The notes below the pieces were generated by a model. That model was not told the origin of the DNA, did not search any database, and saw nothing but the letters and a program-made list of their open reading frames with translations. Positions 4,367-8,844 of a stretch of 8,844 nt of DNA are shown in pieces (the first letter of the stretch is position 1; each line of letters begins with the position of its first letter). The translations under genes and the position numbers were made by a program. The DNA comes from Synergistaceae bacterium (lineage in GTDB: Bacteria; Synergistota; Synergistia; Synergistales; Synergistaceae). The stretch covers positions 1-8,844 of the forward strand of contig JAISDQ010000002.1 of NCBI GenBank assembly GCA_031264605.1, read 5' to 3'.

Positions 4367-6345
4367 CCGACATCAAACAGTACGAACCACTGTGGGGATC
4401 ATGGTACGTGGAGTCCATGATAGGCGAGGGGTCTTTCGGCAAAGTCTACAGGGTCAAAAAAGAGGAATTCGGCAAAAGCTACTTCTCCGCGGTGAAGATA
4501 ATTTCCATCCCGCAGAACGAATCCGCCGTGCGCCAGGCGCTGAGCGAGGGCCTGGACGATGTTTCGGCCAGGAGTTACTTCCACGCCTTTGTCGTCGACA
4601 TAATCCAGGAAGTCGACCTGATGAGCGCGTTCAGGGGGAACAGCAACATCGTCTCCCTGGAGGATCACAAGGTCATAGAGTACAGCGGCGAAATCGGCTG
4701 GGATATCCTCATCCGCATGGAACTTCTGGAGAGTCTCTCGGAGCGAGTGACTCAAGCCCCGCTATCGGTCAGCGAGGTGATAAAGCTGGGCGTCCACATC
4801 TGCCGGGCGCTGGAGCTGTGCGCCGCGAAACGCCTCATACATCGCGATATCAAGCCTGATAATATTTTCGTCTCGCAGTACGGCGATTATAAACTGGGTG
4901 ATTTCGGCATCGCGAGGCAGATAGAGCGCACGGTGTCGGGCATGTCGAAGAAGGGCACGGAGACATACATGGCCCCCGAAGTCTACAAGGGACAGGAATA
5001 CGGCGCGTCCGTCGACACCTACTCGCTGGGCATAGTTATGTACCGCTATTTGAACCACAACAGGCCGCCGTTCTGGCCGGAGTTTCCGGCGACCGTCACT
5101 CCCCATGACCGGGAGGAAGCATTGCTGCGGCGAATCAGGGGCGAGGCCGTCCCAAGTCCGCCCGGCTTGACGCCCGAGCTTTGCGCGGTGATCCTGAAGG
5201 CGTGCGCGTACGACCGCGCCGAGAGATTTGCCGGCGCGACTGAAATGCGCGAGGCTCTGGAACGCGCGTCGGACGGCGTTTCGTATTCACCGCCGGTGAT
5301 ACCGACGCCTGCCGGACCACAGAGCGCACAGGCTTCGCATACCCCGGAGCCGATGGAATTTACATCGGCCGGCGAATTTACCGAACACGTATTTGCCGGC
5401 AGGATCGGCGCGTTTCTTGTAAATGACGCCCATGACGACGGAAAGAAAGACGCCGCGGCGGAAGTTCCGCGAGGCGTATTGAACAAACTCGCCGCGGCGG
5501 GAGGGATATCGTTCGGCGTTTTGGCCTTGCTTTGCCGGCCCGGTCTCAGCTTAAACAACCTTTGGATTTTCTTCGGGTTATACGCATCGTGCGCCGTCCA
5601 GTGCGCCCTGAAATTTCGGTATAAATTCGTGAACGCGGCATTCGCGGCGGTGAATATCGCGTATTTGTCGTACGGCTTTTTGCGCGCTTTTCAAATATTC
5701 GACTATCATTTGTTCGCCATGACCTGCGCTTTCATAGCGGTTTGGACGCTTGGAGGCGCGCCGCGCCGCGGGCGGTTTTTCGCGATATTCGGCGCGGCGG
5801 CGGCGGTAATTTCGGGGATTTTGTCGGTCAACGCCGTTTATGGGATTCGCTCGGGCGGCTATCACGCTTACGTGGCCGGCTCGATAGCGATTCCGTTCCT
5901 CATCGCGATCGCGTGCCTGAGTTGCTGGGCCGTAGCGGGAAATAACGGAAAAAGGTGTATTTGCGGCGCGGGCGCGCTCATGGCGGTTCAATTTTTTCCG
6001 ATGGCCGCGATGGCCGCGCTTTTCGCGTCCTCCGCGATTCGCGGGCACCAGGCGCCGGTACAAACCGGCGCGTTGTTTTATATGACGAGCGCCAACGCTT
6101 TGAGAATACCGCTGGGGCTATCCCGTTGGTTATGGTTGTCGCTGCCGGCGCAGCCTCTGGCGTTCGCGCCGTTTTTCGCGCTTATGCTGGCATGGCGCAA
6201 GCCTGACGTATTTTTGGACGTCTTCGGAAGGAACGGCATTAAAAAAACGGCCGCGGCCACGCTTATTGGGGTTGTCCTCTTATCTCTCGCCGCCTGGGGC
6301 ATATCCGCCGTTTCCGACGTTCTTCTCATCGGCGCGTTCAAGTGA
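4363..6345 (+). CDS. Membrane Ser/Thr protein kinase with polytopic C-terminal domain
   Basis: This 660-residue protein has a complete Hanks-type kinase domain at ~10-300. The glycine loop is G21-E-G-S-F-G-K-V-Y, the ATP lysine K45 lies in A-V-K-I, the catalytic loop is H160-R-D-I-K-P-D-N167, the metal site is D180-F-G182, and A204-P-E206 follows a T-E-T-Y activation segment. A Pro/Ser linker (~300-370) leads to about eight or nine hydrophobic helices (~370-660) with short loops. This differs from PknB/PrkC, which has one helix and extracellular PASTA repeats. The catalytic domain should be cytosolic, with the membrane part sensing or anchoring. The start has GGAGG (4348-4352) and overlaps the phosphatase remnant. 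Kinases are known partners of some secretion loci, so control of T7SS is a plausible but unproven role. It is convergent with the glycosyltransferase, 26 bases apart. Confidence 0.93.
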   Translation: MTDIKQYEPLWGSWYVESMIGEGSFGKVYRVKKEEFGKSYFSAVKIISIPQNESAVRQALSEGLDDVSARSYFHAFVVDIIQEVDLMSAFRGNSNIVSLEDHKVIEYSGEIGWDILIRMELLESLSERVTQAPLSVSEVIKLGVHICRALELCAAKRLIHRDIKPDNIFVSQYGDYKLGDFGIARQIERTVSGMSKKGTETYMAPEVYKGQEYGASVDTYSLGIVMYRYLNHNRPPFWPEFPATVTPHDREEALLRRIRGEAVPSPPGLTPELCAVILKACAYDRAERFAGATEMREALERASDGVSYSPPVIPTPAGPQSAQASHTPEPMEFTSAGEFTEHVFAGRIGAFLVNDAHDDGKKDAAAEVPRGVLNKLAAAGGISFGVLALLCRPGLSLNNLWIFFGLYASCAVQCALKFRYKFVNAAFAAVNIAYLSYGFLRAFQIFDYHLFAMTCAFIAVWTLGGAPRRGRFFAIFGAAAAVISGILSVNAVYGIRSGGYHAYVAGSIAIPFLIAIACLSCWAVAGNNGKRCICGAGALMAVQFFPMAAMAALFASSAIRGHQAPVQTGALFYMTSANALRIPLGLSRWLWLSLPAQPLAFAPFFALMLAWRKPDVFLDVFGRNGIKKTAAATLIGVVLLSLAAWGISAVSDVLLIGAFK

Positions 6346-6371
6346 CTGGCGTTCGCGGAACCTTGGGGATT

Positions 6372-7649
6372 CTATTCGCGCCTCGTCATCTGTTCCAGCG
6401 ATAAATTTCTCGTGTGCTCCGTGCTGATCCAATCCCCCTGGCGTCCCACCGCGAAAAGCGCCCGGAAAATAATGGGCAGCCAGGTGAGCCCATACCAGAA
6501 GAAAGCGGGGACATGCCGGACGCACCCCAACATTACGCGCCCGTGCCTTATAGAAGAGCCGAGGACGGAGCAGAGAGCGCAGAACACGACCGCCGTGACG
6601 AACGGCAATCCGAATAATGAAATCAGCGGCGCGGCCGTATCTGCGGAAAATGTCCCGCGTTCCGCCAATGTGAGCGCCGTTCCCGCCGCAAGGGCCAACA
6701 CGGCGACGCAGCACTTCGCGGGGGCTAGCAGGTACATCAGCAGATCCAGATATTGGATTTTACGCGTCTTTATGAACATGGAGAAAACCGGTTTCCCGTA
6801 GTTCCAGAGAGTCCAGTAATGCCCCCGCATCCATCTCGTTCTCTGTCTCATCGACGCGGAGAGGCTCTGAGGTTTCTCGTCGTAGATGACGGCGTGGTCA
6901 TTCCAATGTACCCTGCTTCCGGACAGTATCATCCGCGTCGACATCTCGAGGTCTTCGGTCAGGCTCTCGTAATTCCAACCCAGCCTGCGGAGCGCCGACG
7001 TCTTTACGACCAGGCCGGTTCCCCCCATGGTACAGGACAATCCCCAGGTTGCGCGCGCCATCTGCCAGAAGCGGTTGGTAAACCAATACGCGGTGGCGTA
7101 AGACATGGTGAGCCAGTTATCGTTTGGATTTTTGACGTCGAGCATCCCCTGAATGGCGTCCGCGCCCGGATGTTCCTCCATGTAATCGTTCATGCTGGAC
7201 AGAAAATCCGCTTCCGCCAGGTTGTCGGCGTCGAACAGGGCTATGGCGTCGAAATCGTCCATCGGTATCTTCTCAAGAGCCCATTTCACGTTCCACGTCT
7301 TGCCCTTCTTCGCGAAACTGCTCCGAATAAACGCCTCGGCGCCGCAAGAAACGGCCACTCCTGCCGTGTCGTCGCCGCAGTCGTCGCATGACACAAAAAC
7401 GCGGTAATGATCGCGGGGATAGCGCTGCCCGTTCAAACTGCGCAGCAGCGGCGCGAGAACGGCGGCTTCGTTGTGGGCCGGTATCAGCACCGCGAATTTC
7501 CTGAGCGACTTGGCCTCGATAGGGCTTTTTTGAGCGAATATTCCCCCGCATCCGACCGCGAACTGAAAGACGACGTCCGCCAGAAGCAGATAAAGGACGA
7601 TATAAAGCCCTATCCACGTTATCTTCAGTATCAACGCGGCCGCGGGCAT
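6372..7649 (-). CDS. Membrane-bound family 2 glycosyltransferase
   Basis: This 425-residue protein starts with one N-terminal membrane helix (~8-32). A GT2 (GT-A fold) catalytic domain follows: L-I-P-A-H-N-E (55-61), C-D-D-C-G-D-D-T (88-95), the metal and nucleotide-sugar site F-D140-A-D142-N, the catalytic T231-E-D233, and Q269-R-T-R-W273, the Q-x-x-R-W motif of processive enzymes such as BcsA, NodC and hyaluronan synthase. Several C-terminal helices (~300-400) would form a membrane channel or anchor. It probably builds or exports a surface polysaccharide from UDP-sugars; the sugar cannot be told. An in-frame TGA directly precedes the ATG, so no longer start is possible; the ribosome binding site is weak. 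No other polysaccharide gene is visible, and it faces the kinase tail to tail. Confidence 0.9.
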   Translation of the reverse strand: MPAAALILKITWIGLYIVLYLLLADVVFQFAVGCGGIFAQKSPIEAKSLRKFAVLIPAHNEAAVLAPLLRSLNGQRYPRDHYRVFVSCDDCGDDTAGVAVSCGAEAFIRSSFAKKGKTWNVKWALEKIPMDDFDAIALFDADNLAEADFLSSMNDYMEEHPGADAIQGMLDVKNPNDNWLTMSYATAYWFTNRFWQMARATWGLSCTMGGTGLVVKTSALRRLGWNYESLTEDLEMSTRMILSGSRVHWNDHAVIYDEKPQSLSASMRQRTRWMRGHYWTLWNYGKPVFSMFIKTRKIQYLDLLMYLLAPAKCCVAVLALAAGTALTLAERGTFSADTAAPLISLFGLPFVTAVVFCALCSVLGSSIRHGRVMLGCVRHVPAFFWYGLTWLPIIFRALFAVGRQGDWISTEHTRNLSLEQMTRRE

Positions 7650-7773
7650 TCACTATCCGCCATTTCGAAAAATTCCCCAGCCGATTGAGCGCGCTCTTTC
7701 CATATATTTATTGGCAAAATTTCGGAATTACCTCGCTTATTTCTTTCCACTTTGAATCATTTCGGCGTTCATA

Positions 7774-7791
7774 TTCATCCTGTTCATCCTG
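7774..7791. repeat. Tandem 9-bp repeat, TTCATCCTG twice
   Basis: Two perfect adjacent copies of TTCATCCTG, followed by TTT. From memory, the motif (complement CAGGATGAA) recurs in intergenic DNA of many unrelated bacteria as part of dispersed repeats of unknown nature. Only the tandem pair is directly visible here. Confidence 0.6.
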
Positions 7792-7885
7792 TTTGCACAT
7801 CACGCGGCATCATTCCCCTGTGAAATATTATATCAACTTTCCCGTCGTTTCATATCGCCCTCTTTCACGGGATGAAAAATGCCTA

Positions 7886-7915
7886 TTGACAAAGCTTGGT
7901 TGTCTGGCGTAATAT
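7886..7915 (+). promoter_or_regulatory. Sigma-A-type promoter of the cad operon
   Basis: The -35 box TTGACA (7886-7891, perfect) and the -10 box TAATAT (7910-7915) are separated by 18 bases. Transcription should start near 7922, inside the operator dyad, about 37 bases before the cadC ATG. Confidence 0.8.
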
Positions 7916-7935
7916 AGTTGAAGGATTGCTCAACT
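7916..7935. promoter_or_regulatory. CadC/ArsR-type operator (site 1)
   Basis: AGTTGA (7916-7921) and TCAACT (7930-7935) form a perfect 6-bp dyad with an 8-bp centre directly after the -10 box. The core TGAAGGATTGCTCA fits the TGA-N8-TCA layout of SmtB/ArsR-family operators. Bound repressor would cover the start site, and metal would release it. It probably mediates autoregulation by the CadC-like protein encoded immediately downstream. Confidence 0.7.
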
Positions 7936-7958
7936 GTTTAATTAAAGGGGAATCGTTT

Positions 7959-8312
7959 ATGGAAAAACAACCATCCTGCGATTGTGACGTAATTCACGAA
8001 GACGTTGTCCGCGAAGTGCGCGGGAAGATGTTTACAAAACGGCGCTGCAACGACCTCGCGTCGTTGTATAAGATGTTCGCCGACGGCACCAGGGTTCAGA
8101 TTCTTCACGCGCTCGAGTGCGGCGAGATGTGCGTGTGCGATCTCGCGGTTCTGCTTGGCGTGACGAAATCGGCGGTGTCGCACCAGTTGAAGTCGCTGAG
8201 GTTATCGAACCTCGTGAAATTCCGCAAAGAGGGGCAGATCGTCTTCTACTCGCTGGCGGACTCGCACGTTAAAGACATTCTCGACAGGGGTTTCGAGCAT
8301 ATCGACGAATAA
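7959..8312 (+). CDS. cadC: CadC-type metal-responsive ArsR/SmtB repressor
   Basis: With the ATG at 7959 (GGGGA upstream) the protein has 117 residues and lines up by number with plasmid pI258 CadC. C7, C58 and C60 match the alpha3N thiolate site (E-M-C-V-C-D-L-A is the family's ELCVCD motif), with C9 standing in for C11. D101, H103, H114 and E117 match the alpha5 zinc site. This agreement is why the longer frame from 7896 was rejected as start. The winged-helix recognition segment is V-T-K-S-A-V-S-H-Q-L-K (68-78), then the wing F-R-K-E-G-Q-I-V-F-Y (88-97). The family represses cad genes and is released by Cd(II), Pb(II), Zn(II) or Bi(III). The operator lies on its own promoter and the P-type ATPase follows 65 bases downstream. 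Confidence 0.92.
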   Translation: MEKQPSCDCDVIHEDVVREVRGKMFTKRRCNDLASLYKMFADGTRVQILHALECGEMCVCDLAVLLGVTKSAVSHQLKSLRLSNLVKFRKEGQIVFYSLADSHVKDILDRGFEHIDE

Positions 8313-8344
8313 GGGGCATTTTTTTGCCTTAATTATTGAACATA

Positions 8345-8358
8345 TGAACAACTACTCA
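8345..8358. promoter_or_regulatory. Second CadC/ArsR-type operator-like site, before cadA
   Basis: TGAACAACTACTCA matches operator 1 (TGAAGGATTGCTCA) at 10 of 14 positions with the same TGA-N8-TCA layout, and it resembles the SmtB-type operator. It lies just before the cadA Shine-Dalgarno in the 65-base gap. A flanking TATTGA (8334-8339) and TCAATA (8356-8361) add further dyad symmetry. I see no convincing promoter here, so it may be an auxiliary or roadblock site, or coincidence. Confidence 0.5.
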
Positions 8359-8377
8359 ATAAATGGAGGTCACGCTT

Positions 8378-8844
8378 ATGGAAAGGGCGTTTTTGCTCAA
8401 GGGACTCAACTGCCCCAACTGCGCAGCTAAAATAGAACACGAGATCGGAGCGCTCGACGGAGTTACGTCCGCGGACGTCAACCTCATGAACGAGACGCTG
8501 AAACTCACTCTGCGTCACGGTTATTCGGGAGATATTTCGACGGCCGTAAAACGAATCGTCGCCGCGCACGAACCGGACGTTCTCGTAAAACAGGGCGATA
8601 ACCGCGTCTTTGCCAACGCGCCGCTCGACGACGGCTCTGTAAGAAGAGCGGTCGTCAGTCTTGCGGCGGGCGCTTTGATAAACGGCCTCGGCATAGCGGC
8701 CGCGAACTCTTTTGCGGGGTTTGGACTGCTGATCGCCGCCTACGCCGTTCTGGGCGGCGACGTGGTTCTCAAAGCGGCCAGGAACGCCGCGAAAGGCCGG
8801 ATATTCGACGAAAACTTTCTGATGAGCGCCGCGTCGCTCGGAGC
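8378..8844 (+). CDS. cadA: CadA/ZntA-type heavy-metal P1B-ATPase, 5' end only
   Basis: The first 155 codons are visible and the gene runs off the window. An N-terminal heavy-metal-associated (HMA) domain occupies ~4-68, with G-L-N-C12-P-N-C15-A as the metal-binding C-x-x-C. A short linker follows, then the first two membrane helices (~88-130). R-I-F-D-E-N-F-L-M-S-A-A-S-L-G is a typical signature of Cd/Zn/Pb-exporting P1B ATPases just before the third helix. The protein would pump soft divalent metals out of the cytosol using ATP. The metal-selecting CPC motif and the DKTGT phosphorylation site lie beyond the edge. GGAGG (8365-8369) sets the ATG. It forms an operon with cadC. Confidence 0.9.
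   Translation, partial: MERAFLLKGLNCPNCAAKIEHEIGALDGVTSADVNLMNETLKLTLRHGYSGDISTAVKRIVAAHEPDVLVKQGDNRVFANAPLDDGSVRRAVVSLAAGALINGLGIAAANSFAGFGLLIAAYAVLGGDVVLKAARNAAKGRIFDENFLMSAASLG

Larger units (their letters stand above)
7650..7958. other. Gene-free spacer between the divergent glycosyltransferase and cadC
   Basis: About 309 bases with no supported gene, clearly AT-richer than the genes around it. It must hold the 5' region of the minus-strand glycosyltransferase and does hold the cadC promoter and operator at its right end. It also contains a tandem TTCATCCTG repeat. TATAAT is present on the minus strand (7832-7827) but without a convincing -35 box. I see no terminator, tRNA or riboswitch. 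Confidence 0.6.

Noticed and set aside
7827..7855. Possible minus-strand promoter for the glycosyltransferase (TATAAT at 7832-7827)
   Set aside because: The -10 box is perfect, but no acceptable -35 box is found at 16-18 bases, and the spacer is AT-rich enough to give such hits by chance.
7896..7958. Longer start for the CadC-like protein (ATG at 7896)
   Set aside because: It would begin inside the promoter, upstream of the predicted transcription start; the ATG at 7959 has a ribosome binding site and makes all metal ligands align with CadC numbering.
8313..8330. Hairpin GGGGCA-TTTTTT-TGCCTT after cadC as a terminator
   Set aside because: Only four Watson-Crick pairs plus G-T pairs, with the T-run in the loop; too weak, and cadA is expected to be co-transcribed.
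8336..8364. Promoter-like TTGAAC-17-ATAAAT before cadA
   Set aside because: The predicted start would fall at or after the cadA Shine-Dalgarno (8365-8369), leaving a leader without a ribosome binding site; the sequence is better explained as an operator.

Overview
The window reads as accessory DNA from a fairly GC-rich bacterium. T7SSb (Firmicutes-type type VII secretion) genes, near-complete AGGAGGTGAT Shine-Dalgarno sequences and a CadC-type regulator point to a Bacillota-like host, for example a Clostridia or Negativicutes lineage. A lineage such as Synergistota, or horizontal transfer, cannot be excluded from the sequence alone. No rRNA, tRNA, CRISPR array, transposase or integrase was seen.

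Region 1 (1-4215, + strand) is a tightly packed type VII secretion substrate island. It opens with the 3' end of a YukD/EsaB-like ubiquitin-fold gene. Two duplicated WXG100 proteins follow, each with a near-perfect Shine-Dalgarno sequence, and then a strong hairpin plus T-rich tail. After that come two more divergent WXG100-like proteins and three larger proteins with helical WXG100-like N-termini. The first large protein ends in a CHAP-type cysteine amidase/peptidase domain. The second ends in a proline-rich and arginine/histidine-rich region with no domain I recognise. The third ends in a C39-like cysteine peptidase domain. The second and third share nearly the same N-terminal ~98 residues (about 70% identical by my count) and differ completely after it, which is the layout of polymorphic secreted effectors with a common export module. 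No EssC-type ATPase, EssB/EsaA or obvious immunity gene lies inside the window.

Region 2 (4216-6345, + strand) begins with a short open remnant whose last residues resemble the closing strand of PP2C phosphatases (DNAT-x-IAV). Its stop codon overlaps the start of a 660-residue Ser/Thr kinase with a complete catalytic domain and a C-terminal half made of about eight or nine membrane helices. I infer that a phosphatase-kinase pair once sat next to the secretion locus and that the phosphatase was lost when the effector region was rearranged.

Region 3 (6372-7649, - strand) is a membrane-bound family 2 glycosyltransferase, convergent with the kinase. Region 4 (7650-7958) is a gene-free spacer with a tandem 9-bp repeat and a good sigma-A-type promoter. 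Region 5 (7959-8844, + strand) is a metal-resistance operon: a CadC-type ArsR repressor in which nearly every ligand position of the two CadC metal sites is present at the same residue number, followed by the 5' end of a CadA/ZntA-type P-type ATPase. Two related 14-bp operator-like dyads sit in front of the repressor and in front of the ATPase. The kinase, glycosyltransferase and cad genes have no visible functional link beyond proximity.
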